From Rhizobacter koreensis (lineage in GTDB: Bacteria > Pseudomonadota > Gammaproteobacteria > Burkholderiales > Burkholderiaceae_C), in contig NZ_JABWMJ010000019.1 of the NCBI RefSeq assembly GCF_013366375.1, forward strand, positions 1 to 33,312: a stretch of 33,312 bases of DNA, in the 5' to 3' direction. Below are positions 1 through 6,919 of the stretch, piece after piece. Position numbers and translations under genes: made by a program. Each line of letters begins with the position of its first letter. The stretch's first letter is position 1. The notes beneath the pieces were generated by a model. That model was not told where the DNA came from. It did no database searches and worked only from the letters and a program-made list of their open reading frames with translations.

Positions 1-7
1 CCGCAAT

Positions 8-117
8 CGTCCACGATCAGGCTGAAACGTCGTCCACGATCAGCTTGAAATGGCGTCCACGTTCGGCTGAAACGCCGTCTACGATCGGCTGAAACGAGCG
101 TCTACGATGGGCTGAAA
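8..117. repeat. Five direct repeats, probable insertion-sequence end
   Basis: Five copies of a 19-20 bp unit close to CGTCCACGATCGGCTGAAA lie at 8-27, 31-50, 54-72, 76-94 and 99-117, separated by 2-4 bases, so the period is 22-23 bp, about two helical turns. Recognisable integrase coding sequence begins directly after the last copy. Arrays of this kind serve as transposase-binding sites near the ends of IS21-family elements. Assignment to that family is inference, because the transposase would lie left of the window. Confidence 0.6.
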
Positions 118-1381
118 TACGCACTCGACGGAAGCCAGGGCGCCTACCGCCGCCCGCAGGCGCAGTGTCTGCTGAAGGCCGGCAACGACTACCAGGCAGT
201 CCTCGCGTGGCTCGCCTCCAAGCACGGGCTCACGCCGCAGCAGAATGCCGACCTGCAGGAGCGCCGGCGCGCGCGTCCGTCTCCGGTGACCCACAACCTC
301 GACGGGCTGCAGACGCTCTCCACTACCCAGTGCGCCTACCGCAAGGAAGCCGAACGATTCCTGCTCTGGGCCATTGTCCAGAAGGGCAAGCCCCTGTCGT
401 CCATGACGAACGAGGACTGCACCGAGTACCGCGACTTCCTCGCCGACCCGCAGCCGAGGAGCCGCTGGTGCGGCGAGCGGGCGCGCGAGCGCTGGTCGCC
501 GCTCTGGCGGCCGTTCGAGGGGCCACTGGCGCCTTCGGCGCAGCGCCAGGCAATCACGATCCTCAAGAACCTCTACGGCTTCCTCGTGGACCAGAACTAC
601 CTCATGGGGAACCCGTGGTCCGCCGTGGTGGTGCCGCGGAGCTCGGCGCCGAAAGTCAACGCGGGGCGCAGCTTCTCCGTGGCGCAGTGGCGCTTCATCC
701 AGGAGCAGCTCGAGCTGCTGCCCACGACCTCGGCGAACCGGCGCCTGGCGCTCGGCCTCAAGCTCCTCTATGCAACCGGGCTGCGGCTCTCGGAAGTGGT
801 GGCGGCAAGGGTAGATGACCTGCGCTGGGTCGAGTACCCGGGTGACCGAGCCGACGCGGAGCCGCTGCAAGGCTGGATGCTGCGGGTCGTCGTGAAAGGA
901 GAGAAGGAGCGGGAGGTGCCGGTGCCGGCCGAGCTGGTGGGCGAAATGCGGAGCTACCTGGTTAGCCGCGGGTTGCCTGCCGATCCGCAAGCAACCACGA
1001 AGGCTTACCTGCTCGGAAAAGCCAGCGACGCTTCGGAGCGCGCTCCGGGGCTGGCGCGGCTGATGAACGGCAAGGCGGGGGGGGGGGGCGGTCGCGGCGG
1101 GGACGTTCTACGCGCAGATCAAGCGGTTCTTCGGCGACTGCGCCCGGGTGCTGCAGACCCAGGGCCACGCCAAGGCGGCCGAGCGGTTCGCCCGGGCGAG
1201 CACGCACTGGCTGCGCCACTCGCACGCGAGCCATGCGATCGCGAGCGGCATGCCGATCGAGGTCGCGCAGCAGAATCTGGGGCACGCGTCCCTTGCGACG
1301 ACGGCGATCTACGTGACCACGGAGGCGAAGCGACGGATGAGGGCGGTGGAGAGCTTTTGGGGAAAGGGGTCGAGCACGTGA
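118..1381 (+). pseudogene. Tyrosine recombinase (phage-type integrase), 5'-truncated and frameshifted
   Basis: This is a site-specific tyrosine recombinase that would cut and rejoin DNA through a covalent tyrosine intermediate. The reading frame is open from position 49, but family-like sequence (ALDGSQGAYRRPQ) starts only at about 121, right after the repeat array, so the original start is lost. A GTG at 286 is the best internal start. An N-terminal SAM-like domain is followed by the catalytic domain with the Arg box ATGLRLSEVV near 778. At the 12-G run (1077-1088) the frame breaks; the C-terminal half continues one frame over (from about 1088) with HWLRHSHASH (H-x-x-R), LGHAS and the Tyr in TTAIYV. 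All catalytic residues are thus present but split between two frames; removing one G restores a single frame of about 420 residues. The gene overlaps the next one by four bases (GTGA). Confidence 0.85.
1077..1088. repeat. Homopolymer of 12 G inside the integrase
   Basis: A run of twelve G residues lies exactly where the integrase changes frame. A run of eleven would join the two halves. It could be a slippage-prone (phase-variable) tract, a fixed mutation or a sequencing error; the sequence alone cannot separate these. Confidence 0.9.
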
Positions 1382-2483
1382 GCACGCGCAAGGTAGTGGT
1401 TCGCAAGGGCGTGCCAACCGCCACCGTTGACGCTCAGTCAGCACCCGCCGAACATCTGCTTCCCGAGCTGCGCTCGTTGATCGAGGAGGCGCGGCGCACC
1501 GCCGCTGCGGCGGTGAACGCCTGCTTGACGCTGATGTACTGGCGGATCGGCCGGCGCATCCGCGTCGAGGTGCTCGGAGCAGGCCGCGCCGAGTACGGCG
1601 CCCAGATTGTCTCAACGCTGTCTAGACAATTGACAGCCGAATTCGGGCGCAGCTTCAGCGAGAAGAACCTGCGGCACATGCTCCGCTTCGCCGAGGCGTT
1701 CGAGGACGAGCAGATTGTCTCGCCGCTGGCGGAGAATTGGCGTGGAGCCATTTCCTTGCCCTGATCTACCTCAAAGACCCGCTCGCGCGCGAGTTCTACG
1801 CCGAGATGTGCCGTGTCGAAGGCTGGAGCGTACGCACGCTGCGTGAGCGGATCGGCTCGATGCTCTTCGAGAGGACGGCGTTGTCGCGCCAGCCCGAGGG
1901 TCTGATACGCCACGAGATCGACACGCTTCGAGCGAAGGGCATGGCCGAGCCGGCGCTCGTGCTGAAGGATCCGTACGTGCTCGATTTCCTCGGTCTTGAG
2001 GATCGCTACCTAGAAAGGGACCTCGAAGATGCGATCCTGCGCGACCTCGAAGGCTTTCTGCTGGAGCTCGGGGCCGGTTTCAGTTTCGTCGCACGCCAGA
2101 AGCGCATCCAGCTCGATAACGAAGACTTCTACATCGACCTGTTGTTCTACAACCGCAAGCTCAGGCGGCTTGTGGCGATCGAACTGAAGCTCGAAGAGTT
2201 TCGCGCCGAGTTCAAGGGTCAGATGGAGCTCTACCTTCGATGGCTCGAGCGCTACGAGAAGGAGCCAGGCGACGAGCCACCGCTAGGCATCATCCTCTGT
2301 GCCGGGAAGAAGCAGGAGCAGATTGAACTGCTCGAGCTTGGCAAGGCCGGAATTCACGTGGCGCAGTACCTGACCGTGCTGCCGCCCCGCGAAGTGTTCC
2401 AGCGGAAGATCCACCAAGCACTCGAGGCAGCGAGGTCACGTCTTTCGGCAGGCGATGGCACCGATTCGTTGAGCAGTGCGTAG
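1378..2483 (+). pseudogene. DUF1016/YhcG-family PDDEXK nuclease, single-base frameshift
   Basis: The product resembles the YhcG family: an N-terminal DUF1016 winged-helix-like domain followed by a PD-(D/E)xK nuclease domain. Translation would start at GTG 1378, overlapping the integrase stop. The N-terminal part shows LMYWRIGRRI and FSEKNLRHMLRFAEAF. After LAEN (about 1735) the frame shifts by one base (a -1 deletion relative to the family), and the usual WSHFLALIYLKDPLAREFYA continues from 1740. The nuclease core FYIDLLFYNRKLRRLVAIEL-K supplies the Asp and the Glu-x-Lys. The corrected length is about 368 aa. Members often sit in mobile or defence contexts; function is poorly defined, so I assign only the fold. 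The frameshift is either real decay or a sequence error. Confidence 0.85.
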
Positions 2484-2562
2484 CGGTTCTAAGCGCCTCG
2501 GAGGGCCGAGTGGCTCCTGCCTCGCCACGTATCGACGGTGCGCCTCGAGACTAAAACGCGTG

Positions 2563-2583
2563 ACTCGCCGTCGAAAGGCGAGT
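2563..2583. repeat. Hairpin downstream of the nuclease gene
   Basis: The inverted repeat ACTCGCC / GGCGAGT has a perfect 7-bp stem and a 7-base loop, about 80 bases after the nuclease stop. There is no following T tract, so it is not a standard intrinsic terminator. Confidence 0.4.
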
Positions 2584-2694
2584 GACCGCTCCGTCGAAAG
2601 CTGCCCGACGACTCATCGCTCAGCGGACGACCGCTTCGTCTATGGACTGTTGACCGGCTCGGGTCTCCCTCGGAGATCCGCGAATAGCACTGTT

Positions 2695-2713
2695 GATAAT
2701 GACAGTTATCATC
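2695..2713. promoter_or_regulatory. Fur-box-like palindrome
   Basis: The 19-mer GATAATGACAGTTATCATC matches the classical Fur box GATAATGATAATCATTATC at 15 of 19 positions by hand count and contains a perfect TGATAA-N6-TTATCA inverted repeat (2694-2711). No gene with an obvious iron role follows, so it may be the orphaned promoter of a lost gene. Confidence 0.35.
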
Positions 2714-2982
2714 CATGCAGATCAGCCTGGGACGCCAAAGTCGGCTGATGTCGCACCCTCACGGTGGCGTTCTCGGCGGGGTAATGGACCTTTGTTTCAC
2801 GGCGCTGGGTGGCGGCGCACAGGGGGCCATGACCGTGGATCAGAGGCAACCTCTCGCCGTAGAGCCGAAGTGGCGTAGATCGACGCGGAGTTGGCGCGCG
2901 CGGCGCTGACGGGCGAGGTTGCCGAGCTCGCCTGCGGCACAGGCTGGTGCGATCTAGCGAGTGGCTCAGCTGCAGTCGAGCA

Positions 2983-3399
2983 CTACGGGGCCCCAGGCGC
3001 GTCCGCCCCCATCAGCGCCTCGATCAGGGGGCAACTGACGTTCTTCTTCGACGCGGAGCATTCGCAAACCAGCTTCTGGAGCGCGCTCTCAAGCGCTTGC
3101 AAAGTCTGGATTCGCTGTCGAACGTCGGCGAGCTTGTGCTCGCCGATTTCCCTTGCCGAAGCGCAAGCCTGGCCATCGTCGAGCAACAAGAGAGCTCGAA
3201 CATCCTCAAGGGAAAAACCCAGCGACTGCGAGCGCTTGATGAACCTGAGCCGAGTGAGAGAGCTTGGCGGGTAACGACCAATTCCGCGTGACGGCCGGTC
3301 TGGTGCAGCCAGCAGTTCGCGCCTCCGGTAGTACCGGACCGTCTCAACATTGACCCCCGCCGCGCCCGCCAGCTGGCCAATAGTCATTCCTTGTGCCAT
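2983..3399 (-). CDS. merR: MerR, mercury-responsive regulator
   Basis: This is a 138-aa MerR-family activator/repressor of the mer promoter that responds to Hg(II). The N-terminal winged helix (MTIGQLAGAAGVNVETVRYY, residues 5-24) binds the operator, a long dimerisation helix follows, and three cysteines occur in the MerR-typical settings GQACASA, KLVCECS and NVSCPLI, which in known MerR form the trigonal Hg(II) site across the dimer. The ATG at 3399 is taken because it is the first in frame; the next Met (3387) is also possible. It is divergent from merT, with the 19-bp-spaced mer promoter between them. Confidence 0.93.
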   Translation of the reverse strand: MAQGMTIGQLAGAAGVNVETVRYYRRRELLAAPDRPSRGIGRYPPSSLTRLRFIKRSQSLGFSLEDVRALLLLDDGQACASAREIGEHKLADVRQRIQTLQALESALQKLVCECSASKKNVSCPLIEALMGADAPGAP

Positions 3400-3403
3400 G
3401 GGC

Positions 3404-3434
3404 TTGACTCCGTACTCGGGTACGTACCTAGACT
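3404..3434 (+). promoter_or_regulatory. merT promoter with MerR operator, 19-bp spacer
   Basis: A -35 TTGACT (3404-3409) and -10 TAGACT (3429-3434) are separated by 19 bp, the over-long spacing characteristic of MerR-controlled promoters. The spacer carries the dyad CCGTAC-TCGG-GTACGT. The ATG of merT begins only 8 bases after the -10, so the transcript may be almost leaderless. Confidence 0.85.
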
Positions 3435-3441
3435 ACCCGAA

Positions 3442-3813
3442 ATGCAAGCCTCAGAACGTTCAGCGTCGACCCGGTGGGCGACGCCCGGCTCCGTCCTTGC
3501 AGGCCTGGCTGCGGCGATCGGCGCTTCCGCATGCTGTGCCGGGCCGCTTGTGCTGGTCCTGCTCGGGGTAGGTGGCGCCTGGGGCTCGCGCCTGGTTGCG
3601 CTTGAGCCGCTGCAGCCCTACTTTGTCGCGGCAGCCCTGGTGTTCTTCGGCGTAGCCTCTTACCGTCTCTACCGCGGCTCTGAGCGCTGTGCGCCGGACG
3701 AGGTCTGCGCCATACCTGCGGTGCGTCGGCGCCAACGCGTCATCTTCTGGAGCGTGTCGGTGCTGGCGGCGGCGCTGATGTCGTTTCCCTTGTACGCACC
3801 GCTTTTCTACTGA
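3442..3813 (+). CDS. merT: MerT, mercuric ion membrane transporter
   Basis: This is an inner-membrane Hg(II) importer of 123 aa, the usual MerT size, with three predicted membrane helices. Helix 1 contains the vicinal Cys pair ASACCAGPLVLVLLGVGG, and the loop between helices 2 and 3 holds the second pair, CAPDEVC; both are the known Hg-relay sites. The start at 3442 (MQASERS) is chosen on protein length; no Shine-Dalgarno sequence is visible before it and the promoter lies immediately upstream. merP follows after 10 bases with its own AGGAG. No merA follows, which is unusual because MerT normally feeds mercuric reductase. Confidence 0.93.
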   Translation: MQASERSASTRWATPGSVLAGLAAAIGASACCAGPLVLVLLGVGGAWGSRLVALEPLQPYFVAAALVFFGVASYRLYRGSERCAPDEVCAIPAVRRRQRVIFWSVSVLAAALMSFPLYAPLFY

Positions 3814-3823
3814 AGGAGCCCTG

Positions 3824-4111
3824 ATGAAAACGTCAAATGCCTTCGTACTGGCTGCCGTCCTGGCAGCGTCGTCCGCCTTTGCCGGCGATCCGCGCACCGC
3901 GACACTCGACGTCACGAACATGACCTGCGCGGCGTGCCCGATCACAGTCCGCAAGGCCTTGGAGAAGGTTCCCGGGGTGGACTCGGCAAAGGTCGACGCA
4001 AAGACACACCTTGCAGTGGTCACCTTCGATCCGGCGAAGACGACACCGCAAGTGCTCACCAAGGCCACGGCCGACGCCGGCTTCCCGTCTTCGGTCAAGC
4101 AGCTGCAGTGA
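3824..4111 (+). CDS. merP: MerP, periplasmic mercury-binding protein
   Basis: This is a 95-aa periplasmic Hg(II) scavenger. A signal peptide (residues 1-20, ending SSAFA) is followed by one HMA domain with the metal-binding loop NMTCAAC near residue 34, and the domain runs to the end, as in MerP from known mer operons. It hands Hg(II) to the first cysteine pair of MerT. The ATG at 3824 has AGGAG nine bases upstream. It is co-transcribed with merT and with the following small gene, one base beyond its stop. Confidence 0.93.
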   Translation: MKTSNAFVLAAVLAASSAFAGDPRTATLDVTNMTCAACPITVRKALEKVPGVDSAKVDAKTHLAVVTFDPAKTTPQVLTKATADAGFPSSVKQLQ

Positions 4112-4112
4112 C

Positions 4113-4331
4113 ATGAGCGAGGTCGTTCTTCGGTCGGCCATCACCTGCCCGGAGTGCGGGCACGTGAAGGCAGAAACGATGCCAACCGACGCGTGCCAAT
4201 GGTTCTATGAGTGCGAAGGCTGCAAGACCCTGTTGCGGCCGCTCGCCGGTGACTGCTGCGTGTTCTGCTCCTACGGCACCCAGAAGTGTCCGCCAATTCA
4301 GGCCGACGCAACGTCCTGCTGCTCGGGCTGA
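4113..4331 (+). CDS. GDCCVxC-motif small cysteine protein
   Basis: This 72-aa protein starts at ATG 4113, one base after the merP stop. It has a zinc-ribbon-like pair of knuckles (ITCPECGH and YECEGC) followed by the diagnostic GDCCVFCSYG and CPPIQ, and ends SCCSG. The family is known as GDCCVxC domain-containing (seleno)proteins; here the variable redox position is Cys, not selenocysteine. Function is unproven. Placement as the third gene of merT-merP suggests Hg(II) binding or thiol chemistry. Eleven cysteines in 72 residues by my count. Confidence 0.85.
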   Translation: MSEVVLRSAITCPECGHVKAETMPTDACQWFYECEGCKTLLRPLAGDCCVFCSYGTQKCPPIQADATSCCSG

Positions 4332-4490
4332 CGAGAGCACTCCGCCGTCGTCGCGAGCCAGCAGGCGACCCGGAACTGAGGCCATGGCTCGCCCATACGC
4401 CTCGTCGTGATCGGCGCCGGGACGGGATCGACGGCCGCCGTGGCGGTTGTTCGCCCGGCATCGTTGGGCGAGAAGGCGGCCGGGTAAACT
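4332..4490 (+). other. Short non-coding stretch with a possible flavoprotein vestige
   Basis: No intact gene is present. A reading from about 4401 gives RLVVIGAGTGSTAAVAVV, which resembles the GxGxxG dinucleotide-binding start of pyridine nucleotide-disulfide oxidoreductases (the merA superfamily), but it runs into a stop at about 4485 and has no further homology. It may be a relic or coincidence. Confidence 0.25.
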
Positions 4491-4600
4491 CACCGCTCCC
4501 TTGGGGAGTAGCCGGCCTCTGCTCGTAGGAGGCGCCTGCGTCAACATACTCGGCTGCGGCCGTGGCGCTGGCAACCGGAAGGTTGGCGAGACCATCGGCA
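4491..4600 (+). promoter_or_regulatory. yybP-ykoY manganese riboswitch
   Basis: The conserved elements of this Mn(II)-sensing riboswitch are all visible in order: GGGGAGTAGCC at 4503-4513, CAACATACTCGGC at 4542-4554 and GGCGAGACC at 4585-4593, with pairing segments between them. It lies 60-70 bases upstream of mntP, as in Escherichia coli mntP. Mn(II) binding stabilises the fold and turns expression of the exporter on. Exact edges are approximate. Confidence 0.9.
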
Positions 4601-4663
4601 CGCGGGCGCGATTATTTGGGCAGGTCGGCGTGTCGTTGCGACTCGCCCGGCGGACAGCTTCCC

Positions 4664-5235
4664 ATGAACCCGCTCTCAATCGCAGCGCTTGCGCTGGCGA
4701 TGTCTACCGATGCTTTTGCCGCCGCGGTCGGCAAGGGCGCTGCGCTCCAGAGGCCAAGGTGGCTCGAGGCGCTACGCACGGGCGCGATCTTCGGCGTCAT
4801 CGAAGCGTTGACCCCCTCGTCGGCTGGCTTCTGGGATCGGTGGCTGCGAAATACGTGACAGCGTGGGATCACTGGATCGCTTTCGCGCTGCTCGGCGCCC
4901 TCGGCGCAAGAATGATCTGGGCCGGCTTCACACCTTCGGATCGTGATGATGAGACGAAGCCGCAGCGTCACTCGTTCTGGGTTCGGGCCGTGACGGGCTT
5001 TGCAACGAGCATCGATGCCATGGCGGTTGGTGTCGGCCTTGCGTTTATCGACGTCAACATTGCCTGGGTCGCGGCGGCGATCGGCTGCGCCACCTTCGGG
5101 ATGGTCACCGCCGGCGTCATGCTCGGTCGAGTCCTGGGGGCGGTGGTCGGCCGGCGCGCCGAAATCGTCGGCGGAGCCCTCCTGATCGAAATCGGCATCG
5201 CAATCCTGGCAGAGCACTTGAGTGGCGCGCCGTAG
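4664..5235 (+). pseudogene. mntP: MntP manganese exporter, broken by one base
   Basis: MntP is an inner-membrane Mn(II) efflux protein. From ATG 4664 the sequence follows the family (MSTDAFAAAVGKGAAL, LRTGAIFGVIEALTP), then the frame breaks at the five-C run 4812-4816. It resumes in the next frame as LVGWLLGSVAAKYVTAWDHW and continues to a normal end at 5235, including the second repeat motif TSIDAMAVGVGLAF with its membrane aspartate. One extra base in the C run would give a normal protein of about 190 aa with six helices. As written the product would stop at 4858. An intact riboswitch just upstream suggests the break is recent or a sequence error. Confidence 0.85.
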
Positions 5236-5422
5236 GTGGGAGCTCGCGCTGGGCAGGCGCCGGTTCAGCTTGTCTTGCGCGGAAATGAGCGCCGCCACAT
5301 CCCTGCGCGAAGGGCTGACCTCGTAGGGGCGTACTCCTCATCAGTGAGGATCGCTACGAGCGGGATGCGGGGCGCCAGCAATCAGCCGGGGCATGAAGGT
5401 CGGCTGGGCACAATGTCCTCGT

Positions 5423-5743
5423 ATGAGAACGTTCCTGCTCTTCCTTGCTACGGCTTTGGCAGAGATCGTCGGCTGCTACCTGCCCTACCTGTGGCTCAAG
5501 CAAGGACGCCCGATCTGGTTGTTGATCCCCGCAGCCCTGAGCCTGGCGCTTTTCGCCTGGCTGCTAACGCTGCACGAGACGGCCGCAGGCCGCGTGTACG
5601 CCGCCTATGGCGGGGTCTACATCGGCGTCGCGCTGCTGTGGCTCTGGACGGTCGACGGCATCCGCCCGACTGCCTGGGACGCCGCAGGGGTCGTCGTGGC
5701 GCTCATCGGCATGAGCATCATCATGTTCCAGCCCCGCACTTGA
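5423..5743 (+). CDS. ynfA: YnfA/UPF0060 family small membrane protein
   Basis: This 106-aa protein has four hydrophobic helices and the family signatures FLATALAEIVGCYLPYLWLK, LSLALFAWLLTLH and GRVYAAYGGVYI. UPF0060/YnfA proteins are inner-membrane proteins related in fold to small multidrug resistance transporters; an efflux role has been proposed for some members but is not settled. The start at 5423 (MRTFLLF) matches the family length better than the upstream in-frame ATG at 5393. It converges on the MerR-type regulator with only three bases between stops. Confidence 0.9.
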   Translation: MRTFLLFLATALAEIVGCYLPYLWLKQGRPIWLLIPAALSLALFAWLLTLHETAAGRVYAAYGGVYIGVALLWLWTVDGIRPTAWDAAGVVVALIGMSIIMFQPRT

Positions 5744-5746
5744 GTT

Positions 5747-6205
5747 TCAACCGCAGCAGCTCGAGCTCGCCGCCTGTGGCGGCGTCACCATGTCCTTGAG
5801 GATCGAGCACTGAGCGGCGGGGCCACCTGCGCACATTTCCGAGCACGAGCGAGCAAAACGCGTGAGGCTGCGCTCGAGCGTGCGCAACTCGGCCATTTTC
5901 ACGCGCACGGCCGCCAAGTGCGCCTGGGCGATCTTCAACGTTTCGAAGCAATCGCGCTCTTGGCTCTTCGACAGGGACACCAGCTCGCGCACCTGCTCTA
6001 TCGGGAACCCGAAATCGCGACAGTGGCGGATGAAGGTGAGCAGCTCCTCTGAGTCAGCTTGGTAAACGCGATGCCCGCTCGGCCGGCGCTTGGCTGGCGG
6101 GATCAGCCCGATTTCTTCGTAGTAGCGGATCGTTGGCACGCTGCAGCCCGTCCGTTCGGCCAATGCCCCGATCGCCAGCTCGGCGCCGTTCTCAAGTTTT
6201 TGCAT
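5747..6205 (-). CDS. MerR-family metal-responsive regulator (divergent)
   Basis: This 152-aa MerR-family protein has the winged-helix segment IGALAERTGCSVPTIRYYEE near the N-terminus, then a dimerisation helix. Candidate metal ligands are the Cys in QERDCFE, the cluster ARSCSEMCAGGPAAQC and a terminal CCG. I prefer ATG 6205, which has AAGGGG upstream; ATG 6220 would overlap the divergent -35. The cysteine layout suggests a thiophilic metal but differs from MerR proper, so the inducer is not assigned. It faces a three-gene operon (6285-7533) across a promoter with MerR-type spacing and probably controls it. Confidence 0.85.
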   Translation of the reverse strand: MQKLENGAELAIGALAERTGCSVPTIRYYEEIGLIPPAKRRPSGHRVYQADSEELLTFIRHCRDFGFPIEQVRELVSLSKSQERDCFETLKIAQAHLAAVRVKMAELRTLERSLTRFARSCSEMCAGGPAAQCSILKDMVTPPQAASSSCCG

Positions 6206-6214
6206 CGAAACCCC

Positions 6215-6245
6215 TTGCATCTCAAGTTACTTGAGGTTCTACAGT
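6215..6245 (+). promoter_or_regulatory. MerR-type promoter/operator for the 6285-7533 operon
   Basis: TTGCAT (6215-6220) and TACAGT (6240-6245) are spaced by 19 bp, and the spacer begins with the perfect dyad CTCAAG-TTA-CTTGAG (6221-6235). This is the classical architecture by which MerR-type activators untwist a promoter. Confidence 0.85.
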
Positions 6246-6284
6246 GAGTGTATCGGGGCGTCCCCATCTGTAAAAAGGCAAACG

Positions 6285-6569
6285 ATGAACAAGAAGGTTC
6301 TTGGCGCAGCTGGCTTGGTAGCCGCGTGCGGCGTGTGCTGCGCCTTCCCACTGGCGCTGCCGCTGCTCGGTGGCTTGGCGGCTTCGGGTCTGGGTTTCGC
6401 GCTCGGCTGGCAAGGCGTCACGCTGGCAGCGACCGGCCTCGTGGTCGCCCCCGGTGTGTTTGCACTGCGCCGTCAGTCCCAGAAGGCCGCCTGTGCGCCG
6501 GCCGCACCTGAATTGGCAGGCTGCGGCTGCGGCAGCAGTTGCGCGTCGATGAAAGGCGGTGCCTCGTGA
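6285..6569 (+). CDS. MerF-like two-TM cysteine membrane protein
   Basis: This 94-aa protein is predicted to have two membrane helices. Helix 1 carries a vicinal pair followed by proline, GVCCAFPLALPLLGG, comparable to LCCFTP in MerF and to the Cys pair in MerT. The tail contains AACAPAAPELAGCGCGSSC. Known MerF moves Hg(II) inwards from a Cys pair in helix 1 to a cytosolic Cys pair; by analogy this may move a thiophilic metal, but overall similarity to MerF is modest and no MerP partner is adjacent. ATG 6285 follows AAAAGGC. It overlaps the next gene by GTGA. First gene under the 19-bp-spaced promoter. Confidence 0.75.
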   Translation: MNKKVLGAAGLVAACGVCCAFPLALPLLGGLAASGLGFALGWQGVTLAATGLVVAPGVFALRRQSQKAACAPAAPELAGCGCGSSCASMKGGAS

Positions 6570-6919
6570 GCGCGCCTGTTGCCTGCAGCCTGCCGGGCCC
6601 TGCCATGCGCCAGCAGCTGGCAGCGATCGCCGACCTCGCGCAGCGTGAGCTGTTGTCTCACGAGCAGGACGGTCCCACGCTGCGGCTGCGCTACGCCAGC
6701 AACGCCGCAGACGAACTCGAAGCCTTGGTGGCGCGAGAGCGCGAGTGCTGCGCTTTTCTCGACTTCGATGTGGTGCGCCGTCCCGATGCGGTTCACCTGG
6801 TGATCACGACGCCGCGCGAAATGGGCGAATTCGCGTCCGTGCTCACCGAGCAATTCCGTGGGAAGGTAGCCCCACAACTCGGCTGTAGCACGACTTGCGG
6901 CTGCGGAGGCGCCCCATGA
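6566..6919 (+). CDS. Small ERECC-motif protein with Cys-rich tail
   Basis: I do not recognise a named function. The 117-aa product starts at GTG 6566, overlapping the previous stop. An alpha/beta body (LRLRYASNAADELEALVAR) leads to the motif ERECCAFLDFDV, then VHLVITTP and the tail LGCSTTCGCGG. Two vicinal cysteines and a second cluster of three point to metal or thiol binding in the cytosol; no signal peptide is seen. Similar ERECC segments occur in small proteins linked to MerR-type regulators. It overlaps the redoxin gene by ATGA, so the two are translationally coupled. Possible roles are a metallochaperone or a carrier between the membrane protein and the redoxin, both inferred. Confidence 0.7.
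   Translation: MSAPVACSLPGPAMRQQLAAIADLAQRELLSHEQDGPTLRLRYASNAADELEALVARERECCAFLDFDVVRRPDAVHLVITTPREMGEFASVLTEQFRGKVAPQLGCSTTCGCGGAP

Larger units (their letters stand above)
2484..2982. other. Non-coding stretch between nuclease and merR
   Basis: I see no convincing gene in these 500 bases. They hold a hairpin at 2563-2583 (ACTCGCC, 7-base loop, GGCGAGT) without a T run, and a Fur-box-like palindrome. A short stretch near 2900-2945 reads ELACGTGW, recalling a methyltransferase glycine motif, but nothing else of such a protein is present. Confidence 0.5.

Noticed and set aside
8..117. CRISPR array.
   Set aside because: Spacers would be only 2-4 bases and repeats 19-20 bases with variation; this fits protein-binding sites, not CRISPR.
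2715..2909. Small protein after the Fur-like site.
   Set aside because: No ribosome site, no recognisable domain and arginine-rich end; composition is like random GC-rich DNA.
2891..2945. Methyltransferase fragment suggested by ELACGTGW.
   Set aside because: Only one motif, no second motif or flanking homology; the frame then runs into sequence antisense to merR.
4526..4560. Reading GGACVNILGCG resembling the redox-active site of mercuric reductase (GGTCVNVGC).
   Set aside because: The bases are the conserved CAACATACTCGG element of the yybP-ykoY riboswitch; the protein similarity is a coincidence.
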